DNA of 64,000 bases from assembly GCA_963921825.1 (NCBI GenBank), contig OY997590.1:57464012-57528011 (forward strand), given 5' to 3'. Position 1 is the stretch's first letter; each line of letters opens with the position of its first letter. This DNA comes from Erodium maritimum (taxonomy: Eukaryota; Streptophyta; Magnoliopsida; Geraniales; Geraniaceae). This document shows positions 1 through 10,941 of this stretch, in pieces. Position numbers and translations under genes: made by a program. The notes beneath the pieces are model-generated. The model was not told the DNA's origin, searched no databases, and worked only from the letters and a program-made list of their open reading frames with translations.

Positions 1-639
1 TCCAATGTTAACGGGACGAACATATCTTTCTCGATCCCGAGAACGATTCCTTGGTTGTACTTGAGAATTTTACCAACCTATAGGACATGATTTAATCGAC
101 CCCTCTATCACAAATCCATTTGCTCAAATATTATCCAAACGAACACAAGAATCTCAAGTGGTTGTCGTTTGAGCACTATTGAACACAAATATGCAAAAAA
201 GCAAATAAAACAAAAATATCAACTTCTTGCGTCAACCTCCCGCTATGCAAGGTAGTATGACAGAAGCCAATACTTGATAGACGTAGCTCAGAACTCTAAC
301 GCACCGGACAAACTTTGATTTGAACGTCAAGAAGTTTATATAGTCGGTATTTTCTTAAGTGTTAACGATAAACCGTTATGTACAAATGAATCATAGCTGT
401 TTTAAAAAATATATTCAGCAAAATTGGCCAAAAGGGGAGTTGTTAGAGACCTTTTCAGTTTCATTATTGTGAGTCCATCTCCCTTGTTGGTATGTATGTA
501 CATGGTTCAACAAATACATTATTTATTTATTTGTTTGTTCATATAAAGTCAAGGGCGTTTTCAAAGAAAACAATTTAAATCTATTATTTGGATATTCAAA
601 TAATGTCAATATTTATTAACACTGAGACTCTAAACTAAC
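1..639. other. AT-rich intergenic DNA, no gene seen
   Basis: No reading frame with recognisable protein similarity, no clear terminal repeats and no poly-A boundary were found here. The sequence is AT-rich and stop-dense on both strands. Confidence 0.6.
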
Positions 640-1812
640 AGGGTTGGGTTGCTTCTAGGTCTGGACAGGTTGATTCGGATCCGGTTCAACTCGGGTCGGA
701 CAGCTTCGGGTCGGGTCTTCTCGGATCTGACTTCGGGTTGACGTTTAGGCTACTCTTGCCAGTTTGTTTCCCTTTTCCGGCCTCGGTGGTCGGCGTGCTT
801 CCCCTTCCTCCTCGTTGGAGCGGTTCATCTGTTCTAGTTGGCTGCGGTTTCAAGGAATTCGGGCCGATTTAGGTGTTGGCCTCTGGACATCCCGTCTCTG
901 TTGTTTACCGCGAGGCGGTTTGGTGCGGCTGGAACGCTTCCTCGGAGGTGTCTACTTCAGATTTGATCGTGGGACGCGCTTCTACATCCTCCCGGCTGTG
1001 GATCGTTGTGACTCTGGACCAGGCGCTTCTGCTTGTTCTTTCTCTGGCCCGATGTCTCTTCTCAGGTCTGGTTGTGGGACGCGTTTCTTCCTCCTCCCGG
1101 AGGTTGATCGTCGTGGACCTAGTGTTTCACTAAGGCTTACTGGTATTCCCTTTCTCCTATTATAGTTTAGTGTCCCCCTAGTACCTGTACCGTTAATTGT
1201 CGGTTTTTCTGCTTCCTTCCACTTCGGTGGGTAGGACTCGTCGTTTTAGGGTGTTGGCCCCGATGATTTTTTTGGACTTAGTGCCATTAAGTAGTTTACC
1301 TGCAGTTTCGGTATTAGTATTTTGTTTTGGAGGGTATTACCCTTCGATTTTGTCGCTATCGTTTGTGGTGCTGGCCATTGACTCGTTAGGGCCCGTCTTT
1401 TAGTCTATGTGCCTAATGGATGGACTTAATGCGACAGGGTGGTTCACTTGCTTTAGCTGTTGAGTGGGTTCTGCCAATTTTTTTGTGCTTCATGTTTGTA
1501 AAATCCGGGTATTGACGACCCTCTTTTTATTCAGGTCTTTATGGTTGTAAAATCTAGGTTTCTAGACCTTTTTATGGTACTGTATCAGGTTTCCCTGGTG
1601 TGGGGCTTTAGGGTCTGCGTACCTTTTCATTCCTTCAGGGTCTGCGTACCCATTCATCTTCAGAGTCTGCGTACCCATTCATAGCTACCAGAGTTGCAGC
1701 CGTTGTTGTGGTCTTTTTGTTGGAGAGTCTGTAGCTAGACTATCTTCGTTGTACTCCTCTTCCTCCGTGAGAGAGGTTTAATTTAAATATGCTTTGCTGA
1801 TAAAAAAAAAAG
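640..1812 (+). mobile_element. Putative poly-A-tailed non-LTR retroposon, non-coding
   Basis: A GC-rich block starts abruptly within AT-rich DNA and ends at a run of A residues near 1802-1811 that follows a TTGCTGAT context. That context resembles the 3' ends of other poly-A-tailed insertions in the window. Inside, a GGGACGCG..TTC..CCTCCCGG segment occurs twice (about 970-1010 and 1077-1115), and short TCTGCGTACCCATTC-like repeats lie at 1610-1680. The open frames show no reverse transcriptase or other known domain. The left edge and target-site duplication were not resolved. It may be a LINE remnant or a retroposed transcript. Confidence 0.4.
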
Positions 1813-2122
1813 AGAAATGCATCCATCAATCTCACTGAAACCCTGATGGTTTATTCAACCAGCTACATGCATGCGTTTATTAGACCAAGGTTGGGTTGAA
1901 ATTTACTTGTTTCAAATCAGAGCTCTATATATAAGGTGAAAAATAGTCATACATTGAATTTTGACATTTTGTGAAACTGATGGTGCATAAACCAAACTCA
2001 ATATTATAATTCAACATAATGTATTGAATATGAGAACATAGGACTTAAATTACCACGAAAAGAAACAAATTATGGGAATATTTACGATTGATGGGTGTTG
2101 TAGTAATAATCTTCACCATAGA
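1813..2122. other. Intergenic spacer before the hAT element
   Basis: AT-rich spacer with no gene. Its last eight bases, ACCATAGA (2115-2122), are the left copy of the hAT target-site duplication. Confidence 0.5.
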
Positions 2123-2743
2123 TAGAGCTGGGCAAAAATCCGTCCATAACCGTAAACCGGTCGAAACCGACTGTATCCGTCACCGGAAAACCCAGAACCG
2201 ACATTACCATGGCCAGAGTTGGTCTGAAAATTGTCAAACCGACGTGGTGAATGGGTTTGACCGGTTCTGATGCAAGAGAACCGATGGTGAACCGGTCGGC
2301 CGCTACTGTTCACATATTTGGGCTGGCCCTTCAATAGTGTTCGGCTCACGTGCGCAAAGGCCCGTGCTAGCAGCTCCTTAGGCCCATCCACGCAGGCCCG
2401 ATTCCCTGCTCTCTTCATCTGGACCGTCTGAATGTACTAATCAACCACAACCGTTGATTTACATGGTCAGAGGCATTGAATGCTCTCTGACCTACCTCTC
2501 TCCCTCACTCAAATCGCAGAGACGCAGACCACACTTTTCGAAACCCTAGCCTCGCACGCGAACGTTCCTCTCCCTCTTCTCTCTCGCAACAGACCCCTCC
2601 TCTCTTCACATCGTCCCAAAACACAAAATCGCTGTCGATTTCTGTCAGCTTTCACTTCCATCTCCCCTTTCTCTCGACAAATACCAGTCCCCAACGGCTC
2701 TTTGAGTCCTCTCTCTTCTTTCCATCCACATATTTGAGCCGCC

Positions 2744-2901
2744 ATGGCTCTTTGGTCCTATCAGACTCCACAGTACCATCTTGGAACTCATCTGGAGCAT
2801 TTAATGCGGAGGAGCCTTCGAGGAGGAGCTGGAGAACTGGAGGAGACGATAAAAGGGCTGGAAGTAGAAGAGGAAGGAAGAAGAAACTCGGTATCCAAAA
2901 G
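2744..2901 (+). pseudogene. Possible first exon of the hAT gene or a captured host exon
   Basis: A CT-rich leader containing AAACCCTAG (around 2542) runs into GCCGCCATGG, a strong plant start context at 2744. The frame is open for 52 codons, beginning MALWSYQTPQYHLG, and reaches AAAAG/GTATAT, a plausible splice donor at 2901/2902. The peptide was not recognised. It lies inside the hAT borders and upstream of the transposase pieces, so it could be an untranslated or leader exon of the transposon or a captured host-gene fragment. Confidence 0.3.
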
Positions 2902-2963
2902 GTATATTGTTTTGATCTAAACTATCTTCATCTCTTTCAATCTCATTAATTAACTTCAACATA

Positions 2964-4082
2964 AACTACTAGCTACAGCATGCTTGCACGTTTCAGACTT
3001 TTCTCTCCCTCTCTAAAACAGAGAAACCCTAACCCTTTCCTAGTTGCTGCCGCCGCCACCGTGGCTCCGACCACAGGGGATGCCGATGGGGCTTATCTCC
3101 TTGTCCCCTTTGTGTGTTGTTTTCATCATTAGCCCTGCACATCGTTATCGCGCCCAACCTCCGGCCACAGCCTTTGCCCACCACCGGCCACTTCCTCCGG
3201 CCAGATCTGCCCGTCTCGCTGCCAGATCTACCCATCTCCGCCCCATCTCCCTTCTTCCTCCTCCTTTTCTGTCCCCGCCACCGTACCGGCTCCGACGAAT
3301 CCCACCCCGCCTCCTTCCAGTTCTATTCCCCCTCGCCCTTCCCGACCAGTCACCCCCACCTCCGTCCTGAGCCCTCCCCCGTTCCCTAACCCGACCAGCC
3401 CCTCCTCACCTCCGGCCTGAGTCCTCCCCTGTTCCCATCCCCGACCAGCCCCTCCTCACCCCAGCTCCGCTCGTACCTCCCCCGAGCGCAGCCTACCCCC
3501 TGTGTCCAGATATGGGCTCCTCGGAGTCGGGCCTCCACCTGCTCATGGGAGGTCGCCGGAGCCTCCTCTTCGATGTTTGGCGTCGATGGGAGCGGCTCTC
3601 TGGTGTGCTTATTAGCGGTGGTGTCCGAGACATGCCGGGGGTGTGTTGGTCTCGAAGACGTGTTTGGGTGTTTCTCTCTTTTACTGTTTTTTCAATAACT
3701 GCATGTGGTGCAGTTTAGTTGTGCACTAGTTGTACGTGTTGTGTACTCTAGTTGCTCGTTTTGGTGTGCACTTGTTGCACAGTCTGGTGTGCCCGCTGTG
3801 GCACGGTTTGGTGTGTCCTTAGTGACACTTTTGGGTTGCACGGTTTAGTTGCACCTCCGACGTGCAAGGTGTTTGCACGTTCTGGGACGCACTTTGTTGA
3901 GTTCTGGGTCAGTTAGGGAGTCGGTAATTCTATAGGCCAGTCAGTCTGGAGTCTGTAATTTTATAGACTAGTTAGTCTGGAGTCTGTATTTTATCGTTCG
4001 CTTGGGCACTTTCATTCGATGCATGTATGTCACTTGATGGATATATAATATTGATGCCTCCCGCTTCTTCGTCAAAAAAAAA
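2964..4082 (+). mobile_element. Non-LTR retroposon with 12-bp TSD, no coding capacity
   Basis: AACTTCAACATA occurs directly at 2952-2963 and again at 4083-4094, bracketing an insertion that ends in about ten A residues (4074-4083, overlapping the second repeat). This is the structure of target-primed reverse transcription. The body has a C-rich, proline-rich-coding left half (about 3040-3480) and a right half with repeated TGCAC/GTGTG-rich segments (3720-3880). No endonuclease, reverse transcriptase or ORF1 domain was recognised. It may be an internally deleted LINE or a retroposed transcript. Confidence 0.65.
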
Positions 4083-4156
4083 AACTTCAACATATCTAAC
4101 ATATGCATCCTTCCTTGTATTGTATGCTTGCTTGATACAACATAGAGCCGTAAAAC

Positions 4157-4201
4157 ATGGGGAAGGAGAATGAGAGGGAGGCTTCAAAATCGAAGAGAAA
4201 G
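4157..4201 (+). pseudogene. Possible small 5' exon of the hAT transposase gene
   Basis: An ATG at 4157 opens a 15-codon lysine-rich peptide (MGKENEREASKSKRK) that ends at AAAG/GTATAT, a plausible donor. A basic N-terminus with a nuclear-localisation look is common in hAT transposases, and the BED-finger piece follows about 3.5 kb downstream across AT-rich, intron-like sequence and a solo LTR. The joining to that piece was not established. Confidence 0.3.
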
Positions 4202-4202
4202 G

Positions 4203-4812
4203 TATATATTTGTATCCCTAGTTAGTTTTCACTTGTTTTCTTTTATGAAATTATGAGCATGACTAAATGTTTTGAAGAATGAAATTGATTTATAGTCTTG
4301 AATGTGTTTTGAACTGTTTAATTTTGATTAATGCTTGAATTGGTTGAGTTTAGTATTTAATATGATCTGTTTAGTACTTAATATGATCTACATACTTGTG
4401 AACTATTGGTTGAGTTTAGTACTTGTGTTGTTTGTAAATGTAAATAAGTTGATTTTGTATGAAATGATCTTTGTTTATTTCATTTTAAGACTTGTAAATG
4501 AGTTAATGACTTATTTTCATTTCATTTTAAGATGATTACTGATCTGTTTTTAATTTTTTTTCATTTCATTTTAAGATGAGTAATGACTTGTTTTGTTTGT
4601 AAATGAGTCAAGGTTTGTGAAATGATCTTTGTTTATTTTTTATTTTGAATTATTTTTATGCTTTAGTTGATTTGGTTTGAATAGTGATATGTTTTAATAA
4701 TTAAAATGAGTTAGTGCTTTATGAACATTCAAAAGTTTAAGTTGATTAAAATGAGTACTTGTTTTGTTTGTAAATGATTTAAGATTTATGAAATTTATCT
4801 TTGTTTATTTTT
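4203..4812 (+). repeat. AT-rich intron-like sequence with diverged short repeats
   Basis: Motifs such as TTCATTTTAAGATGA, GTTTGTAAATGA and GAAATGATCTTTGTTTATTTT recur here and again at 7330-7720 on the other side of the solo LTR. This shows the two stretches were one region before the LTR inserted. No protein similarity was seen. Confidence 0.5.
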
Positions 4813-7329
4813 TGTAAAGACCGACTCAATTAAAAGAAGTAGAATATTAATTTTATCGACTTGAAACGTCGTGGTTGGATTTCGGGCTGAAAAATTGGAA
4901 CGAGTGCAGAAAAGAAAAGAAAAAAAAAGAGCTTTTGGGCAAAATTGGGCCGGTCAGAGGACCGGGCCCAGCTCACCAACGCGGACCAAGCCCACGTGAT
5001 GCGCAGCTAGGCCCATGAGCAAGAAGCCCAAACCTAACCCTAAATTATATTATTCCTCCTCCTTCTTCACGCTTCTTCGCACGCGAACCGAGACAGGCCC
5101 AGCCCCGCGCTTCCTCTTCTACTTCGATCCCTCTCTCCCTCGACCTCGTTCTTCCTCGCCTCATCCATCACATCCGTCTACAAGTCAAGCCACGCCGACC
5201 CCAGATTCAATACCACTGCCCTCAAACTCCCTCCCTTTTGGTCCGCCTTCTCCGATATCGAGCAACGCCGCGCCGACGACGGAGGGAACGACGTGGTTTG
5301 TGACCTCCCTCTCGCCCTTTCTTCTTCTCCGACCTCTCACAACAAGAGCTTTGGGCCAGGATGGTTGGGCTTTGGGCCGGGAAGGCTAGTGGCCTAGAGT
5401 GACCTGGATCAGGACATACCACTGGGCCAGGCCCAAGACGCGGGTCTGGACCGGATTCTGGGTCGGGTCTGGAGCCGGGTCCGGGTCGGCTCTAGGTCCG
5501 GTCGGCTCTGGTTCTGGACCGGGTCGGATTGGGGTCTGGTACTTGGATCCGGGTCAGATCCGGGTCGGGCTTTAATTAATTAATTACTTTAATTTAAATA
5601 ATTTAAAAATGGATAATTAAACAAATAAGAGGACTTTGGACTTTACCAGGACTGATTGGATGTTTTACCTGTTAACCCAGACTTGGACTTCGCCCGAGAA
5701 GACCGGAGGTAGGCCCGGACGTCAGCAGCTAGGAGACGTAGCTGTTGGTTCTTCTTGAGGTAGGGAAAAGTACTAAACTCCTCGAGTAATTTAAGAACTT
5801 TAATAGTATGCCTATAGGATAATAATAATCGGACGAGTCTTAGCATGCATGTAGGATGTGATTCACTAGTTAACCGTTTTCAATATCTAGGGAAATTGCC
5901 GTGCTGGTAGAATGACCATGTCGAGCCTTAGGATTGCTTGTGGACTGTATTTATTGATGTTTGTTCGTTTTAAGGTCGATGCATGCTCCGTCTTTAGGTT
6001 AATTTAAGAGTCATACTAAACTAGATGATATAAGTCGATTATAATATGAATGATTGATCCGTGTTATGATTGGTTGAATGAATGAAATGAATGTGATGTG
6101 ATTGGTTGAATGAATGAAATGAATGTGATGTGATTAGTTGAATGGTTGTTTGAATGTGATTTGGTTGTGCCTAAGGATATGATCGGGTGAGTGATAGACC
6201 GATGATACGTGGTTGGTAAGTTATGCCGGTAAGCTTGGTTGATCGTATAAGTTTGTTGTGTTGTGCCTTGTCGGGAATTTGCGTGCCCTTGTTGTTTACT
6301 TGCCGAGGGTGTTTCTGGACTAATATCCGACCGAGGGGGTAATCCGGTCCGGTATGTTTACATTGTTGTTTCACCCCGATGCTACGTGTTCCGGGAAGAC
6401 CTAGACCGAGAGACATTCCGACTTGGTATATATTGTTGTCTTATCCGAAGCTACGTGTTCCGGAAAGACTGGTTCCACCCCGATGCAACGTGTTCCGGGA
6501 AAACCGAGGCCGACGGATGTTCCGGCACGGTACTTTATTGTCTCATTCCGATGCTACGTGTTCCGGAGAGACTCACTTTATCCCGATGATCTATGGTCCT
6601 TGGGGGACATTTTCAAGGACTTCCGAGAACGTGCATTCCTAGGGAACTTTTCCGGAAATCCCGATGATAGTGTTTCCCTCCGGATTGAGGGCATTCTGAT
6701 ATGATGTACTAGTCAGTGTACGGATCAGAGTCTTGGAATTCGATATTAAACATTTCAGTATTGTGTACTCTTTAATTAAGTCCTTTAATAAATTCGTTCT
6801 CTTTCCTTTGTTATCCTTGAGTATTATCTTCACTAAAGTACTACATTCGTATTTTCATTGGTTTCCTTGAGTGTTACCTTCTTAAAGGCATTGGAACTTT
6901 TATCGATCTATATTTACATCACCTTCCGACTAAGAGTCGGTAGTTCTATTTTTAAGCTATGATTACTTGTACTAATTGATTTTATGCTTTTACGGGGTTA
7001 TTTTCCTTTGCTACTTTTTCCTACTGAGCGTAGGCTCACCCCCTTCGTGTTTACTGCTGTTTTACAGGTCTCCTTGCTGAGTAGGTTGTAGGACGTCTCA
7101 GGGCTCGGGAGCTCACTGAGGGTTCGGGTGTTACTATTAGAGACGTACCATCTTATTCTTGTATTAAACTTGTTGTCGTTATTACATTTTGAGTTTTCGA
7201 CTCGTTGGCTGGATTTGGATTACACCCTTTTCGGAATTTCTTTATTTAAGTTTATTTTAATAATTGTTATTTATCTTTCTTTCAAGTTCGCATCTCGAGT
7301 CCGGTCAAAACCGGATTTGGGGCGTGACA
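4813..7329 (+). mobile_element. Solo LTR of a Gypsy-type retrotransposon
   Basis: The block begins TGTAAAGACCGACTC and ends GGGGCGTGACA, so it has TG..CA ends, and TTTTT flanks it at 4808-4812 and 7330-7334. There is no internal domain, primer-binding site or pol. The AT-rich host sequence resumes as an apparent continuation of the left flank, which supports a solo LTR formed by recombination. Near the right end CTACTTTTTCCTACTGAGCG and CAGGTCTCCTTGCTGAGTAGG are shared with the LTR at 53639-56412, so the two belong to one family. A G-rich GGGTC-type tract lies at about 5450-5570 and ~65-bp CCCGATG..CGTGTTCCGG repeats at 6370-6600. Confidence 0.8.
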
Positions 7330-7713
7330 TTTTTGTTTTGAATTATCTTTATACTTTAGTTGATTTGGTTTGAATGTTTTTTGTTGAAAGGTTTTTGAAA
7401 TTATCTTTGTATTCTAGGTGTTTGAATGTTCCATGTAGTATTAAACTATCTAAATCATATGTCTTTTGAACACGATCAAGATTTGAAGTGTTTTAAATTT
7501 GTTTTCATTACTTAAACTAATCTTTTTGTTTGTGATATGACTGATCTATTTTTTGTATTTTAGGTGTTTGAACTGCTTTTTTTGTTTTCATTTCATTTTA
7601 AGATGTTGAACTATCTCAATGAACTGTTTTTTGAACATGAATAAGGTTTGAACTATTTTCATTTGTTTTCATGTTAAGATGATAATTGATATGACTGGTC
7701 TGTTTAAAATTGG

Positions 7714-9903
7714 ATGTTTTATGAATTCTTCTACTACTACGGGCTGTTTATAAATTCTGTCACTCAACTTGGGCAAGGCTCTGGATCAGAAGCAGTAGAT
7801 TTGGAAAGTAGGAAGGATGCTGCTGCAGCTGTGGTAGGTGGTAAGGATGCAACAGCAGCTGTATCCTCAGGTATATCTAACTCTAAATGCACATCCACTG
7901 TTTGGGAGAGTTTTGATAGAGTTAATGTGGATGGTAAATGGATGGCCTTTTGTAAGTATTGTCCCAAGTCATATAATGTTGTCCCAAACAATGGAACTAG
8001 TACCTTAAGGAATCATATCCCAAAATGTCCTAAGAACCCTACATCTACAGTAGATAAGACTCAAACAAAAGTGAACTTTGCGCCTGATGGTCAAGTTTTA
8101 CCTTGACATTTCGATCAACAAGTTTGTCGAAATGCCTTGAGTAAAATGATCATTATGCATGAGTTGCCTTTGAGGTTTGTAGAGTATGAGTGGTGTAGGT
8201 AATTTTGTAAGGTTTTGTGTCCAATGTTTAAGGTGCATTCTAGGAACACTCATCAAAAGGATATTTTTAAATTATATGAAGCTGAAAAACTCAAGTTACA
8301 TGAGTTTTTTTAGAACGTCTACCCCTAGGATTTCATTGACCACAGACACTTAGACAAGTGGCCAAAAAATCAATTACTTGTGTATCACAACACATTATAT
8401 TGATGATTCATGGGTCTTGCATAAAAAAAATTTAAATTTCGTCCCAATAACTTCCCACAAAGGGGAAGATATTGGGAGAATTTTGGAGACTTGTTTGAAT
8501 TCTTGGGGGATAGATAGAATTATGACTATCACTGTTGATAATGTTAATCCTAATAAAGACGCCATTGAATACTTATGTGTCCAACTTAGTAACAATATAT
8601 TGGGTCACCATGTATTAGATGGCAAACATATGCATATGAGATGTCTAGCACATATATTGAACCTGATAGTTAGTAAAGGGCTTGAGGAAGTGGGGAAATC
8701 AATAGATAAGATCAGATATGTTGTGAAATTTATAAGGAGTTCCCCTTTGAGAATAGACCGGTTTAAAACAGCTTGTGACCTAGTTGGTATTAAGACCACA
8801 AGGCTGTTGAGTCTAGATGTGGCAACTAGGTGGAATTCTACTTTCTTGATGCTTGATTCAGTTTGTTGTTTGGAGAAAGATTTTCCGATCTACTATAATT
8901 TAGACCCGAGTCTTAATGTTGAAATGAAATCAAGGATTTGGAAGCCGGATGGGTCCATGTTAGGGAGGCTTAGTAACCTATATTAGGGACAAATCAAATC
9001 GATTATGGGCTACTTAGAGTTGTTTTTTTCTTGCAACTGCTCGTATACCAGGTTCTACTTATGCTACATCAAATATGATATTGGATGAAATATCAGACAT
9101 CTATACTTTTATAAAAGATGGGATGGGTAGTGATAATATTAGTATGCGAAATATTTCCTTTAATATGAGTTCAAAGTTCAATAAGTATTTTGGGGATTTG
9201 GGGATGCTAAACATGTTTACATTCCTACCAATTGTTTTTGATCCCCGAAAGAAATTGAACTTTGTTAATTTCTTAATAAAGGAAACATATTATGCTGATT
9301 TTTCTGATATTTTAATCCCATGTCTCAAAATGTCTCTCAATGACATTTTTTTAGCATTATGCAAAAGAATACGGTACAAATGATGTGCCAACACAACCGG
9401 ACTGTTCCGTGAGTGTTGGTGAGAGACCATCTAAGCACCGCAAATTTTAAAAGTATAAGTTGTTGGATTCCTCGGAGGTTGAAGCTATATTTGAATTACT
9501 GAGGTATTTCAATGAGAAAACTACAAAAGATTTTAAGGGTTTCAATATCTTGACTTGGTGGGCTGAAAATGCTCATACGTACCCAATTATTTCTAGGATT
9601 GCTAGAGACATTTTAACAATTCCAAGTACTTCGGTACCTAGTGAGTGCATTTTCAGTGGGGGCAGTAGGGTACTTGATGCATTTAGGAGTTCCTTGGGCA
9701 CTAGGATGATACAAGCTCTCTTGTATACTCAAGATGGGTTGAAGGGTACTCCGGCAGCCATATCTTTCAAGGATATGGTGAAAGAGATGGAATTAATGCA
9801 AGTAGCAGATGATGGTATAAAATATTATCGAGTTGTTGTTTTTTTACATTACACTTCTATTGTATTCGCCTTTTTCTTACTTGAGTTCATAATTTTATTG
9901 TAG
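7714..9903 (+). pseudogene. hAT transposase pseudogene (BED finger, core, dimerisation domain)
   Basis: Three pieces in different frames make up a RICESLEEPER-like transposase. At 7714-8106 a BED-type zinc finger is visible (TVWESFDRV, CKYCPKSY, LRNHIPKCP). At 8378-8986 is the RNase-H-like core with TVDNVNPNKDA, the RCLAHILNLIV cysteine/histidine segment and DVATRWNSTFLML. At 9460-9903 is the hAT C-terminal dimerisation region (WWAENAHTYPIISRIARDIL, TSVPSECIFSGGSRVLDAFRSSL). A linking segment at 9075-9383 is also open. The frames shift between pieces, and stops follow the BED part (TGA at 8104) and lie before the core. In the family this protein cuts and pastes its own element in the nucleus; this copy cannot make a complete product. 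Confidence 0.85.
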
Positions 9904-10787
9904 TAATTGAGGGTTTACTGACTCCAATAGGTGCTCCTATTTTAATGTGATATTATCTTCAACAGTGGTAATATACTAATCAATGTTTCTGTTTATGTCA
10001 ACATGAGTTTCTTTTATTTACTTCAATTATCTTGTACTAATCATTGTTTTTTCTGGGCAGGTACATTTATTTTGAAGAATCAAGAAATATGTTTTGGAGA
10101 CTTGCCAACTTTGAAGACCCTCTTTGTTGTAATAAGTTGATGAATATAAACTGTTTTTGATGATGTAAATGTAAATGTGAAGTGTTTTTGTTATATTTAA
10201 CTTGTAATGTTGTGAAGTTGTAAAACTATGATCAAGTCATATTATGTGAGGTATTAGTTCTAAGAATTGCTATGTTGTGTGGAATTTTTAGTTAGTTGAA
10301 AAATGGACAGGGTTAATATTAGTTAGTTATGTTGGGATGTTTTAAAAAACTGTCTTTTGGTTTATTTATGTCCAAATCCGAAAGCCCAACCAGAAAGGCC
10401 CAATGGGCCTGTTGGGCTTGTTAAAACCTGGAACCTGCCGGAACTGCAACCGGTCGGTTTCGAGGTTCCCTGCCAGACCTGACGCTGGTTATGGGTTGGA
10501 ATTTCAAGTACCTGGTACTCCCGGTTCGGTTATCTGTAAGCCAGACTAGTGTCGGGGCCCGGCCGATACCCACCCCTAACCATAGGCATAGGATGTTGAT
10601 AATTCAGACGCAAAGATCTCTCTTGGTCGTATAGTGAGTGCTGTTTGGAGCCAAAATGAGGATAGAAATATCTCTTGGTAATCTACGAATCCATGGCTAA
10701 AACAAATGACTCTGGTCTCCCCCATCGCTGTCTGTTTCTCGTTTGTACCGGTCTTGTATGGCTGTGTGTGTTAAATTGACTCAGTCC

Positions 10788-10803
10788 TCTCTCTCTCTCT
10801 CTT
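10788..10803 (+). repeat. CT microsatellite in the PHO1 promoter
   Basis: A pure run of CT dinucleotides lies about 50 bp upstream of the TATA box of the adjacent PHO1 gene. CT-rich tracts are common in plant core promoters and 5' leaders. A second simple repeat, CCCAAT units at about 10884-10912, lies in the presumed 5' leader. Confidence 0.6.
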
Positions 10804-10851
10804 TCTTATGAACCTTCTCGCCTCGACATTTTCATTTCTATCTCTCACTCC

Positions 10852-10857
10852 TATAAA
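10852..10857 (+). promoter_or_regulatory. Putative TATA box of the first PHO1 gene
   Basis: TATAAA within CTCCTATAAAGAAC lies 90 bp upstream of the ATG at 10942, so a start about 30 bp downstream would give a leader of about 60 nt. The leader would contain the CCCAAT repeats. Position and sequence fit a plant TATA box; no transcript evidence is available. Confidence 0.5.
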
Positions 10858-10941
10858 GAACACTCCTTCTCTCTCAACCCCTTCACCAATCCCAATCCCA
10901 ATCCCAATCCCCATCTCTTCTCTTGGGTTTAGAACGTAACC

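Larger units (their letters stand above)
2123..10578 (+). mobile_element. hAT-superfamily DNA transposon, decayed, with nested insertions
   Basis: The left terminus begins TAGAGCTGGGCAAA and the right terminus, read on the minus strand, begins TAGGGGTGGGTA. Both fit the TAGGG(G/A)TGGGCAAA type of hAT inverted repeat. The flanking 8-mers are ACCATAGA (2115-2122) and ACCATAGG (10579-10586), a 7 of 8 match as expected for hAT. Inside lie BED zinc-finger, transposase-core and C-terminal dimerisation coding pieces in the same orientation, plus two later insertions: a retroposon at 2964-4082 and a Gypsy solo LTR at 4813-7329. Without these the element would be about 4.8 kb. Frameshifts and stops make the transposase inactive. 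The right end lies 363 bp upstream of the start codon of the neighbouring PHO1 gene. Confidence 0.75.

Noticed and set aside
764-1165. 133-codon frame as a gene
   Set aside because: No start context, domain or codon signal. It lies within a poly-A-tailed repetitive block.
3022-3034. Interstitial telomere repeat (AAACCCTAACCCT)
   Set aside because: Under two units long; too short for a telomeric array.
4335-4535. 66-codon hydrophobic frame as a membrane protein
   Set aside because: Low-complexity AT-rich repeats give Leu/Ile/Val-rich translation by composition.
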